Positions 42,338 to 50,242 of a stretch of 55,910 bases of DNA are shown here, in pieces. The stretch is from the NCBI RefSeq assembly GCF_002277025.1, contig NZ_NIWD01000016.1:72566-128475 (forward strand), given 5' to 3'. The first letter of the stretch is position 1; every line of letters begins with the position of its first letter. Made by a program: the position numbers and the translations under genes. Under the pieces are notes generated by a model, which saw only the letters and a program-made list of their open reading frames with translations, was not told where the DNA came from and made no database searches. This DNA comes from Sphingopyxis sp. GW247-27LB. GTDB lineage: Bacteria; Pseudomonadota; Alphaproteobacteria; Sphingomonadales; Sphingomonadaceae.

Positions 42338-42398
42338 TTATGTTGCACTGCAAAATAATCGCTTGCGCGACCTGAACGAATCAGGCAGTTTGATCGCA

Positions 42399-42450
42399 CC
42401 CGGCAGAGCTGCCGGGCCGAGATAAAGCGGCGGCGCTCCAACGAAGGGGC
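42399..42450 (+). promoter_or_regulatory. ANTAR-type dual-hexaloop leader RNA (NasT target)
   Basis: Two adjacent hairpins in the leader before the transporter gene. P1: CCCGGC, loop AGAGCT, GCCGGG (42399-42416). P2: GCTCC, loop AACGAA, GGGGC (42435-42450, one G-U). Both have six-base loops with A at position 1 and G at position 4, the known ANTAR-binding signature. An intrinsic terminator follows at 42527. A further hairpin (CCTGA/TCAGG) lies at 42371-42385 and another (GCGGGG/CCCCGC) at 42466-42485. The rest of the 380-base gap holds only a repeat and promoter candidates; no small frame looks coding. Confidence 0.75.
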
Positions 42451-42526
42451 TGGTCCGCGCGGCAGGCGGGGAGCCTTTTCCCCGCACTCCAACAGGCAAT
42501 GAAGCCGTCAGGATGCGCCGCATGAG

Positions 42527-42550
42527 GCCGCCGTCCTGGCGGCTTTTTTA
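42527..42550 (+). terminator. Leader terminator upstream of nitrate genes
   Basis: Stem GCCGCC / GGCGGC with loop GTCCT followed by TTTTTT, ending 25 bases before the transporter ATG. Sitting between the ANTAR-type hairpins and the first structural gene, it is probably the conditional terminator bypassed when NasT binds the leader. Confidence 0.85.
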
Positions 42551-42575
42551 TTGCCCGTCGCACAAGGGACGGACG

Positions 42576-43787
42576 ATGACGAAGGGACAATCGAGCTTCT
42601 GGTCCAGCGGGCATTGGCCGACGCTGGTCGCCGCCTTCCTCTATTTCGACCTCGCCTTCATGGTGTGGGTCATCCTCGGGCCGCTCGCGCCCGCCATTGC
42701 CGGGGATCTCGGCCTGACCCCGGCGCAGAAGGGGCTGATGGTCGCGGTGCCGACGCTCGCGGGCGCGGTGCTGCGCGTCGGAAACGGCCTGCTCGTCGAC
42801 CGCATCGGGCCGAAGCGGTCGGGCGCGATCAGCCAGGCGATCGTCATCGCGGGCCTCTTCACCGCCTGGCTTCTAGGCGTCCACAGCTTTGCGGGCACGC
42901 TCGCGCTCGGGCTGATCCTCGGCTTCGCGGGCGCCAGCTTCGCGATCGCGCTGCCGCTCGCGAGCCGCTGGTATCCGCCCGAGCATCAGGGCAAGGCGAT
43001 GGGGCTCGCCGGCATGGGCAATTCGGGCACGGTGCTCGCGGCGCTCTTCGCGCCTGGCCTTGCCGCGCTGTTCGGCTGGAACATGGTGCTCGGCCTTGCC
43101 TGCATCCCGCTGACGATCGCTTTCGCCCTCTACCTCCTGATGGCGAAGGACGCGCCCGACGCGCCCGCGCCCCGGAAGCTGCCCGACTATTTCGAACCGC
43201 TGCGAACCGCCGACGCCTGGTGGCTGATGGCCTTCTATGCGGTGACCTTCGGCGGTTTCGTCGGGCTCGCGGCGTCGCTGCCGATCTATTTCACCGACCG
43301 GTTCGGCCTGACCCCGGTGGCGGCGGGATATTGCACCGCGGCCTGCGTCTTCGCGGGATCGCTCGTGCGGCCGATGGGCGGTGCGCTCGCTGACCGGATC
43401 GGCGGGGTGCGCGCGCTGATGATCGTGTTCGTCGCCGCCGCGACGGCGCTCGCCGGGGTGCCGCAGGCGGTCGCCCTCCCCGCCGCGCTCGCGCTGTTCG
43501 TCGCCGCGATGCTCGCGCTCGGCGTCGGCAACGGCGCGGTCTTCCAGCTCGTGCCGCAGCGTTTTTCGGCCGAGATCGGCGTGATGACCGGCCTTGTCGG
43601 CATGGCGGGCGGGGTCGGCGGCTTCACTCTCGCCGCGTCGCTCGGCTTCGCGCGCCAATGGACCGGCAGCTACGCCCCCGCCTTTCATTTTTTCGCCGGC
43701 CTCGCGGTCGCGGCGCTCGTCGCGCTCGTCTTCGTCAAGGACCAGTGGCGCCGGTCGTGGACCGCCGCCGAGGGCGTGCGAATCTGA
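42576..43787 (+). CDS. NarK/NasA-type nitrate/nitrite MFS transporter
   Basis: A 403-residue, 12-segment transporter of the nitrate-nitrite porter family. It opens with the FLYFDLAFMVWVILGPLAPAIA helix typical of NarK1/NasA proteins and carries the Gly-rich nitrate signatures GFAGASFAIALPLASRWYPPEHQG near residue 115 and GVGNGAVFQLVPQRF near 315, with substrate-binding Arg residues. It imports nitrate for assimilation. The ATG at 42576 follows AAGGGACGG. It is the first gene after the leader terminator and probably heads an operon with nirB, nirD, nasA and cobA. Confidence 0.92.
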   Translation: MTKGQSSFWSSGHWPTLVAAFLYFDLAFMVWVILGPLAPAIAGDLGLTPAQKGLMVAVPTLAGAVLRVGNGLLVDRIGPKRSGAISQAIVIAGLFTAWLLGVHSFAGTLALGLILGFAGASFAIALPLASRWYPPEHQGKAMGLAGMGNSGTVLAALFAPGLAALFGWNMVLGLACIPLTIAFALYLLMAKDAPDAPAPRKLPDYFEPLRTADAWWLMAFYAVTFGGFVGLAASLPIYFTDRFGLTPVAAGYCTAACVFAGSLVRPMGGALADRIGGVRALMIVFVAAATALAGVPQAVALPAALALFVAAMLALGVGNGAVFQLVPQRFSAEIGVMTGLVGMAGGVGGFTLAASLGFARQWTGSYAPAFHFFAGLAVAALVALVFVKDQWRRSWTAAEGVRI

Positions 43788-43821
43788 TCCTCTTCCACCA
43801 CAATTCGACGGACATTCGATA

Positions 43822-46317
43822 ATGGAACATAGCCCCCTCTCCCCCGACGCCGACCCGCGCGAGCATCTCGTCGTGATCGGTAACGGCATGGCGGGATGCC
43901 GCGCGGTCGAAGAACTGCTCGCGCGTGACCCCGACCGTTTCCGCATCACGATCTTCGGCGCCGAGCCGCGGGTCAATTACAACCGCATCATGCTTTCCCC
44001 CGTGCTCGCGGGCGAGAAAGCCTTCGACGATATCGTGATCAACGATGCGGGTTGGTATGCGGACAATGGCATCGCGCTGGTCGCCGGCGATCCGGTGGTC
44101 GCGATCGACCGCGCCGCGAAGACCGTGGCGACGCGCGGCGGCATCGTCGAGCGTTACGACCGGCTGCTGATCGCCACCGGCTCCGATCCCTTCATCATCC
44201 CGGTGCCGGGCAAGGATCTCCCCGGCGTCATCGCCTTCCGCGACATGGACGATGTCGGCACGATGCTCGCGGCGGCCGAGAAGGGCGGCGCGGCGGTGGT
44301 GATCGGCGGCGGGCTGCTCGGGCTCGAGGCCGCGCACGGGCTATCCTTGCGCGGCATGAAAGTCACCGTCATCCACCTGATGCCGACACTGATGGAGCGC
44401 CAGCTCGACGAGGCGGCGGGGTGGCTGCTCAAGCAGGCATTGGAAGCGCGCGGCCAGACGATCCTGACCGGCGCCGACACCGCCGAGATCGTCGGCGACG
44501 GCAAAGTCGAGGGCGTGAAGCTGAAGGACGGGACGCTGATCCCCGCCGACCTTGTCGTGATGGCGGTCGGCATCCGCCCCTCGACCGGCCTCGCACGCGA
44601 CGCCGGCCTCGCGGTCGGGCGCGGCATCCAGGTCGACGACTATATGGTGACCAGCGACCCCGCCGTGCTCGCGGTCGGCGAATGCGTCGAGCATGACGGC
44701 CAGGTCTACGGCCTCGTCGCGCCGCTGTGGGACATGTGCCGCAGCCTCGCTGACGGGCTCGTCGAAAAACCGACCGGCTATCGCGGTTCGGTGACTTCGA
44801 CCAAGCTTAAGGTATCGGGGATCGACGTCTTCTCGGCGGGCGACTTTTCGGGCGGCGACGGCTGCGAGGATATCGTGCTGCGCGACGCGAGCCGCGGCGT
44901 CTACAAGCGCGTGATCGTCAGGGACGACCGCATCGTCGGTGCGGTGCTCTATGGCGATACCGCCGACGGCAGTTGGTATTTCGACCTTCTGAAAAAGCAG
45001 GAGGATGTTTCCGATCTTCGCGACTTGCTGATCTTCGGCCAAGCCTTCGCCGCGGGAGGCGGCGCGGCGGACCCTAAGGCGGCCGTTGCGGCGCTTTCCG
45101 ACGATGCGGAAATCTGCGGCTGCAACGGCGTCACCAAGGGCCAGGTCGTCTCGTGCATCGCCAAGGGGGCGCACAGCCTCGACGCGGTGCGCGGCACCTG
45201 CAAGGCGTCGGCGAGCTGCGGCAGCTGCACCGGGCTCGTCGAAAACCTGCTTGCGCTGACCCTCGGCGACGATGTGCAGAGCGGCCCCAGGACCATCTGC
45301 AAGTGCACGAGCTTCGGTCACGACGACGTGCGGCGCGAGATCGCCCTGCAGGCCATGCGCTCGATCCCCGAGGCGATGCAGAAGCTGCACTGGGCAACCC
45401 CCGACGGCTGCTCGTCGTGCCGCCCCGCGCTCAACTATTACCTGCTCTGCGCGCTCCCCGGCGACTATGTCGACGACCAGCAGAGCCGCTTCGTCAACGA
45501 GCGCCTCCACGCCAACATCCAGAAGGACGGCACTTACTCGGTCGTCCCGCGCATGTGGGGCGGGCTCACCAACCCGACCGAGCTGCGCGCGATCGCCGAT
45601 GTGGTCGAGAAATATAACGCGCCGATGGTCAAGGTGACCGGCGGCCAGCGGCTCGACATCTTCGGGATCAAAAAGGAGGACCTGCCCGCGGTCTGGGCCG
45701 ACTTGGGCGCCGCCGGCATGGTGTCGGGGCACGCCTATGGCAAGGCGCTGCGCACGGTGAAGACCTGCGTCGGGTCCGAATGGTGCCGCTTCGGCACGCA
45801 GGATTCGACCGGGCTCGGCGTGAAGATCGAGCGGATGAGCTGGGGCAGCTGGATGCCGCACAAGTTCAAGATCGCGGTGTCGGGCTGTCCGCGCAACTGC
45901 GCCGAGGCGACGATCAAGGACTTCGGAATCGTGTGCGTCGACAGCGGCTACGAGCTCCATGTCGGCGGTAATGGCGGCATCCATGTCCGCGCGACCGACC
46001 TCCTCTGCAAGGTCGCGACCGAACAGGAGGCGATGGATTATTGCGCCGCCTTCATCCAGCTTTACCGCGAGGAAGCGCGCTATCTGGAGCGCACCGCGCC
46101 GTGGATCGAGCGCGTCGGATTGGAGCATGTCAAGGCGCGTATCGTCGACGATGCGCCGGGCCGCGAAGCGCTCCGCGCGCGCTTCCTCCATTCGCAGAGC
46201 TTTTCGCAGGACGACCCCTGGGCGCAGCGCGCCGAGGGCGCCGAGGCCGAGCATCACGCGCCGATGGCGCGCTTCACCCCGCAGGAGGGCGGTTTCTTGA
46301 AGGAGATCAGGGCATGA
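43822..46317 (+). CDS. nirB: Assimilatory NAD(P)H-nitrite reductase large subunit
   Basis: An 831-residue cytoplasmic enzyme reducing nitrite to ammonium with six electrons. N-terminal FAD/NAD(P)H domains (VVIGNGMAGCRAVEEL and VVIGGGLLGLEAAHGL) are followed by two BFD-like [2Fe-2S] modules (CGCNGVTKGQ to CGSC, near 432-470; CKCTSFGHDD to CSSC, near 494-533). The C-terminal sulfite/nitrite reductase half has [4Fe-4S]/siroheme ligands in KTCVGSEWC near 647 and SGCPRNCAEA near 688. The length is normal. Its stop overlaps nirD by four bases. Siroheme is supplied by cobA downstream. Confidence 0.96.
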   Translation: MEHSPLSPDADPREHLVVIGNGMAGCRAVEELLARDPDRFRITIFGAEPRVNYNRIMLSPVLAGEKAFDDIVINDAGWYADNGIALVAGDPVVAIDRAAKTVATRGGIVERYDRLLIATGSDPFIIPVPGKDLPGVIAFRDMDDVGTMLAAAEKGGAAVVIGGGLLGLEAAHGLSLRGMKVTVIHLMPTLMERQLDEAAGWLLKQALEARGQTILTGADTAEIVGDGKVEGVKLKDGTLIPADLVVMAVGIRPSTGLARDAGLAVGRGIQVDDYMVTSDPAVLAVGECVEHDGQVYGLVAPLWDMCRSLADGLVEKPTGYRGSVTSTKLKVSGIDVFSAGDFSGGDGCEDIVLRDASRGVYKRVIVRDDRIVGAVLYGDTADGSWYFDLLKKQEDVSDLRDLLIFGQAFAAGGGAADPKAAVAALSDDAEICGCNGVTKGQVVSCIAKGAHSLDAVRGTCKASASCGSCTGLVENLLALTLGDDVQSGPRTICKCTSFGHDDVRREIALQAMRSIPEAMQKLHWATPDGCSSCRPALNYYLLCALPGDYVDDQQSRFVNERLHANIQKDGTYSVVPRMWGGLTNPTELRAIADVVEKYNAPMVKVTGGQRLDIFGIKKEDLPAVWADLGAAGMVSGHAYGKALRTVKTCVGSEWCRFGTQDSTGLGVKIERMSWGSWMPHKFKIAVSGCPRNCAEATIKDFGIVCVDSGYELHVGGNGGIHVRATDLLCKVATEQEAMDYCAAFIQLYREEARYLERTAPWIERVGLEHVKARIVDDAPGREALRARFLHSQSFSQDDPWAQRAEGAEAEHHAPMARFTPQEGGFLKEIRA

Positions 46318-46652
46318 ATGCAGAATGGCTCGACATCGGCTGGGTCGACCAGATCCCGGTGCGCGGCAGCCGCACCGTGCAGGTCGCGGGGGGCGACGAC
46401 ATCGCCCTCTTCCGCACCGCCGAGGGCAAGGTCTTCGCGCTGCTCGACCGCTGCCCGCACAAGCATGGGCGGCTGAGTCAGGGCATCGTCCACGGCGGCG
46501 CGGTTTCCTGCCCGCTCCACAATTGGCGGATCAGCCTGTCGACCGGCGAGGCGCTGGGCGAGGACAAGGGCTGCACGCCGACGGTGCCGGTCAAGATCGA
46601 CGGTGGCCGCGTGCTGATCTGCCGCGCGAGCACGCTGAAGGCGGCGGCGTGA
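46314..46652 (+). CDS. nirD: Nitrite reductase small subunit (Rieske-type)
   Basis: A 112-residue Rieske-fold protein partnering NirB. The [2Fe-2S] ligands are all present: Cys47-x-His49 (CPHKHG) and Cys66-x2-His69 (CPLHNW). It is therefore a true Rieske protein and not a cluster-less variant. AAGGAG lies upstream, within the end of nirB. A 144-base palindromic repeat separates it from nasA. Confidence 0.95.
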   Translation: MNAEWLDIGWVDQIPVRGSRTVQVAGGDDIALFRTAEGKVFALLDRCPHKHGRLSQGIVHGGAVSCPLHNWRISLSTGEALGEDKGCTPTVPVKIDGGRVLICRASTLKAAA

Positions 46653-46670
46653 GGCGGCAGTGCATCCATG

Positions 46671-46814
46671 CCTCTCCCCTCCCTGAAAGGGAGGGGCCGG
46701 GGGTGGGTACGAGCGATAGCGAGGCTCTTTTCTTCGCGCGGACGAATACGACGATCGGGGCATCGAGCCCCGATCGCCGTGACCCACCCCTAACCCCTCC
46801 CCTGCAGGGAGAGG
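46671..46814. repeat. Composite palindromic repeat between nirD and nasA
   Basis: A 144-base element with nested inverted repeats. The ends are CCTCTCCC and GGGAGAGG, then CCCTCCCTGAAAGGGAGGGG on the left and CCCCTCCCCTGCAGGGAG on the right, GGTGGGT facing ACCCACC, and GATCGGGG / CCCCGATC near the centre. I recognise this CTCCCCTCCC / GGTGGGT type as a common sphingomonad intergenic repeat. Its right end supplies the Shine-Dalgarno sequence of nasA. Confidence 0.8.
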
Positions 46815-46815
46815 A

Positions 46816-49410
46816 ATGATGGAAGTCCGCACGACCTGCGCCTATTGCGGCGTCGGCTGCGGCATCCGCGCGACCGTCACGGGCGAACGAACGGTCAAGA
46901 TCGCGGGCGACCCCGACCACCCCGCCAACCGCGGCCGCCTCTGCTCGAAAGGCACGCATCTCGGCGAGACGGTCGGGCTCGAGGGCCGCCTCCTCGCGCC
47001 CATGATCGGCAACAGACGCGCGGGCTGGGACAAGGCGCTCGACCTTGTCGCCAAACGCTTCAAGGAGACCATCGCGCGCCACGGCCCGAACAGCGTCGCC
47101 TTCTACGTCTCGGGGCAATTGCTCACCGAGGATTATTATGTCGCGAACAAGCTGATGAAGGGCTTCATCGGCAGCGCGAACATCGACACCAACTCACGCC
47201 TCTGCATGTCGAGCGCGGTCGCGGGGCATATGCGCACGTTCGGCGAAGATGTCGTGCCCGCCACCTATGACGACCTCGATGCCGCCGACCTGATCGTCCT
47301 CGTCGGCAGCAACACCGCCTGGTGCCATCCGATCGTCTACCAGCGCATCCGCGCACGCTGCGAGGAAGGCGCGAAGCTCGTCGTCATCGACCCGCGCCGC
47401 ACCGAGACCGCCGAAGAGGCCGATCTGCATCTGCCGATCCGCCCCGGCAGCGACGTCGCGCTGATGACCGGCCTGCTCCAATATTGCCGCGAAGCGGGCG
47501 TGGTCGACGAGGACTATCTCGCCGCGCACGTCGCGGTGCCGCAGGATTTCTGGGACCAGCTCGCCGAGGGGAATGACCTGTGGTCGGTGGCGCGCACTTG
47601 CGACGTTCCCGCCGCCGACCTCAGGCATTTCTTCGACCTGTTCGCCGCGACCCCGCGCACCATCACCCTGTTCAGCCAGGGGATCAACCAGGCGACCGCC
47701 GGAACCGATCAGGTCAATGCGATGACCAACCTCCATCTTGCGACGGGGCGCATCGGCAAACCCGGGGCCGCGCCCTTCTCGATCACCGGCCAGCCCAATG
47801 CGATGGGCGGGCGCGAGGTCGGCGGGCTCGCGTCGACCCTCGCCGCGCACAGGGACTTCGCGCCCGAAAATCGCGCCAGCGTCCAGCGCTTCTGGGCCGC
47901 GCCCACCATGGCCGAAAAGCCGGGACTGAAGGCCGTCGACCTGTTCCGCGCGATTGGCGAGGGGCGGATCAAGGCGCTGTGGGTGATGGCGACCAACCCC
48001 GCGGTGTCGATGCCCGACGCGAACGCCGTCCGCGCGGCGCTCGCGGCCTGCCCCTTCGTCGTCGTCAGCGATGTGATCGAGAAAACCGACACCGGCGCCT
48101 TCGCGCACGTCCGCCTCCCCGCCGCCGCCTGGGGCGAAAAGGACGGCACCGTCACCAATTCGGATCGCACGATCAGCCGCCAGCGCGCGCTCTTCGCGCT
48201 CCCCGGCGAAGCGATGCCCGACTGGTGGATCGTCAAGGAGGTCGCGCGGCGCATGGGGTGGAAGACCGCCTTCGCCTATGACCGGCCCGCCGACATCTGG
48301 CGCGAGCATTGCCGCCTCTCGACCTATGAGAACAACGGCGCGCGCCGCTTCGCGCTGCCCGGCGCGGCGCAGGGTGGCAACGCCGCCTATGACGCGATGC
48401 TTCCCTTTCGCTGGGGCGGAGACCGCCCGTTCGCCGACGGGCGCTTTTCGACCGAAGACGGCCGCGCACGGCTCGTTCCGGTCGCGCAGAAGCCCCTCCC
48501 CGGCCCGCTCGCGAAGTGGCCGCTGACGCTCAACACCGGGCGCTATCGTGACCAATGGCACAGCATGACCCGCACCGGCCTTGCCCCGAAGCTCGCGCGC
48601 CATCGCGAGGAACCGCTGGTCGAGGTGCATCCCGCCGACGGCGCGCGGCTCGGGCTCGCCGACGGCGGGCTCGCACGCGTCGAAACGCCGCAGGGCGAAA
48701 GCATCTACCGCGTCGCCTTTTCGGACGGGCAGCGCCCCGGCGAGCTGTTCGTGCCGATCCATTGGACCGACCGCACCGCGAGCGGCGGGCGAACTGGGCT
48801 GCTCCCCCGCCCGCTCGTCGATCCGCTCTCGGGCCAGCCCGGCTTCAAACGCACTCCCGCGGCGATTGCCCCCGTCGCGACGCAATGGCGCGGCTTCCTG
48901 CTCCTCGCCGCCGAACTCGCCGAGCGCCCCGCCTGTCTGTGGGCGACCCGCGTCGCGGTGCCCGCCGGGGTGCTGTGGGAGCTCGCCGGCGATGGGGGCC
49001 TCCAGCGCATCGAGGCGCTGCTGCCCCGCGGCGAGCGGATCGAGGCGCAGGACCCCGCGCGCGGCACGCGGCGCATCGCGGTGATCGCGGGCGGCCGCCT
49101 CGCCGGCGCGCTGTTCGTCACGGCAAGCGGCGAACTGCCGCCGCGCGACTGGCTGATCGCGCAGCTTGCCGCCCCTGCGGTCGCCCCCACCCTGCTCGCC
49201 GGGCGCGCACCGGGGGTGCAGGCCGATCGCGGCCCGATCGTGTGCGTCTGCTTCGACGTCGGGCTGAAGGCGATCGTCGCGGCGATCCGCGACCAGCACC
49301 TCGCCGACGTCGCGGCGATCGGCGCCGCGATCGGCGCCGGAACCAACTGCGGGTCGTGCCGCCCCGCGCTCGCGCGCATCCTGACCGAGGAGAATAGCCA
49401 TGCAGCCTGA
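46816..49410 (+). CDS. nasA: Assimilatory nitrate reductase catalytic subunit with fused BFD domain
   Basis: An 864-residue molybdopterin enzyme reducing nitrate to nitrite in the cytoplasm. An N-terminal [4Fe-4S] cluster is ligated by Cys 8, 11, 15 and 43. The Mo-bis-MGD core has the LCMSSAVAGH, GSNTAWCHP, ITGQPNAMGGREVGG and EKDGTVTNSDR motifs. A C-terminal BFD-like [2Fe-2S] module (CVCF near 811, NCGSC near 846) is an inbuilt electron entry site. No separate NAD(P)H or ferredoxin subunit lies nearby, so the donor is encoded elsewhere. Two tandem ATGs (46816, 46819) follow GGGAGAGGA from the repeat. It overlaps cobA by 11 bases. Confidence 0.95.
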   Translation: MMEVRTTCAYCGVGCGIRATVTGERTVKIAGDPDHPANRGRLCSKGTHLGETVGLEGRLLAPMIGNRRAGWDKALDLVAKRFKETIARHGPNSVAFYVSGQLLTEDYYVANKLMKGFIGSANIDTNSRLCMSSAVAGHMRTFGEDVVPATYDDLDAADLIVLVGSNTAWCHPIVYQRIRARCEEGAKLVVIDPRRTETAEEADLHLPIRPGSDVALMTGLLQYCREAGVVDEDYLAAHVAVPQDFWDQLAEGNDLWSVARTCDVPAADLRHFFDLFAATPRTITLFSQGINQATAGTDQVNAMTNLHLATGRIGKPGAAPFSITGQPNAMGGREVGGLASTLAAHRDFAPENRASVQRFWAAPTMAEKPGLKAVDLFRAIGEGRIKALWVMATNPAVSMPDANAVRAALAACPFVVVSDVIEKTDTGAFAHVRLPAAAWGEKDGTVTNSDRTISRQRALFALPGEAMPDWWIVKEVARRMGWKTAFAYDRPADIWREHCRLSTYENNGARRFALPGAAQGGNAAYDAMLPFRWGGDRPFADGRFSTEDGRARLVPVAQKPLPGPLAKWPLTLNTGRYRDQWHSMTRTGLAPKLARHREEPLVEVHPADGARLGLADGGLARVETPQGESIYRVAFSDGQRPGELFVPIHWTDRTASGGRTGLLPRPLVDPLSGQPGFKRTPAAIAPVATQWRGFLLLAAELAERPACLWATRVAVPAGVLWELAGDGGLQRIEALLPRGERIEAQDPARGTRRIAVIAGGRLAGALFVTASGELPPRDWLIAQLAAPAVAPTLLAGRAPGVQADRGPIVCVCFDVGLKAIVAAIRDQHLADVAAIGAAIGAGTNCGSCRPALARILTEENSHAA

Positions 49411-50242
49411 CGATTTCGCGCCCGGAACGGTCTGGCTCGTCGGCGCGGGCCCCGGCGATCCCGAGCTGCTGACGATGAAGGCCGTCCGGTTGATCGGGCG
49501 CGCCGATATCGTCTTTTACGACGCGCTCGTCGGCGATGGCGTCCTCGCGCTAGTCCCCGCGCGCGCGGAGCGCGTCAGCGTGGGCAAGCGGTCGGGCCGC
49601 CACTCGAAGGACCAGCGGACGATCGACCGGCTGCTGGTCGAGGCCGCGACCGCCGGCAAGCGGGTCGTGCGGCTAAAGGGCGGCGACCCGTCGATGTTCG
49701 GACGGTCGGCCGAAGAAATCGGCGCGCTGCGGGAAGCCGGTTGCGCCGTGCACGTCTGCCCCGGCATCACGGCCGCGAGCGCCGCCGCGGCCTCGGCCAG
49801 CATCTCGCTTTCGCTGCGCGGTGTCGCCCGCGATGTCCGCTTCGTCACCGCGCACAGCCGCCGCGGTGCGGCGCTCGATCTCGACTGGCGTTCGCTCGCG
49901 GGCTGCGGTTCGACGCTGGCCTTCTACATGGGGCGCGATGCCGCCCCCGCGATTGCCCATGGCCTGATCGAAGCCGGCATGCCGCCCGACATGCCGGTGA
50001 TGATCGCGTGCAATGTCAGCCGCGCCGACGAACAGCGGCTGGCGACCCGTCTCGACCTGCTCGGCCTCGCGACGCGATCGCTCGCGGGCGACGCCCCGAC
50101 GCTCATCCTGATCGGGGCCGCACTCGGGTCGGCACTGCCGGAAAATGAGCGGGTGCGTCTTCCGCACCCGCGCCGTCACGAACCGAATTTGAAGCCCATC
50201 GTGACACCCCCCGTGATTCCCCGCCCGAGCGTCGTCGAATAG
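49400..50242 (+). CDS. cobA: Uroporphyrinogen-III C-methyltransferase (siroheme branch)
   Basis: A 280-residue SAM-dependent tetrapyrrole methyltransferase making precorrin-2 for siroheme, the NirB cofactor. Family motifs are VWLVGAGPGDPELLTMKA at the start, VYYDALV-like FYDALVGD, RLKGGDPSMFGRSAEE near residue 93 and PGITAASAAAASA near 120. There is no CysG-type dehydrogenase/ferrochelatase fusion, so those steps come from elsewhere. The last 22 codons run antisense through the end of the TonB-dependent receptor gene (67-base convergent overlap). Confidence 0.94.
   Translation: MQPDDFAPGTVWLVGAGPGDPELLTMKAVRLIGRADIVFYDALVGDGVLALVPARAERVSVGKRSGRHSKDQRTIDRLLVEAATAGKRVVRLKGGDPSMFGRSAEEIGALREAGCAVHVCPGITAASAAAASASISLSLRGVARDVRFVTAHSRRGAALDLDWRSLAGCGSTLAFYMGRDAAPAIAHGLIEAGMPPDMPVMIACNVSRADEQRLATRLDLLGLATRSLAGDAPTLILIGAALGSALPENERVRLPHPRRHEPNLKPIVTPPVIPRPSVVE

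Noticed and set aside
42196..42575. Possible small gene in the 380-base gap before the nitrate transporter
   Set aside because: Short frames there cross the repeat and the hairpins and lack ribosome-binding sites; leader RNA explains the sequence better.
46671..46814. CRISPR or phage attachment site
   Set aside because: The repeats are a single nested palindrome without spacers or direct repeats, and no integrase or cas gene is present.
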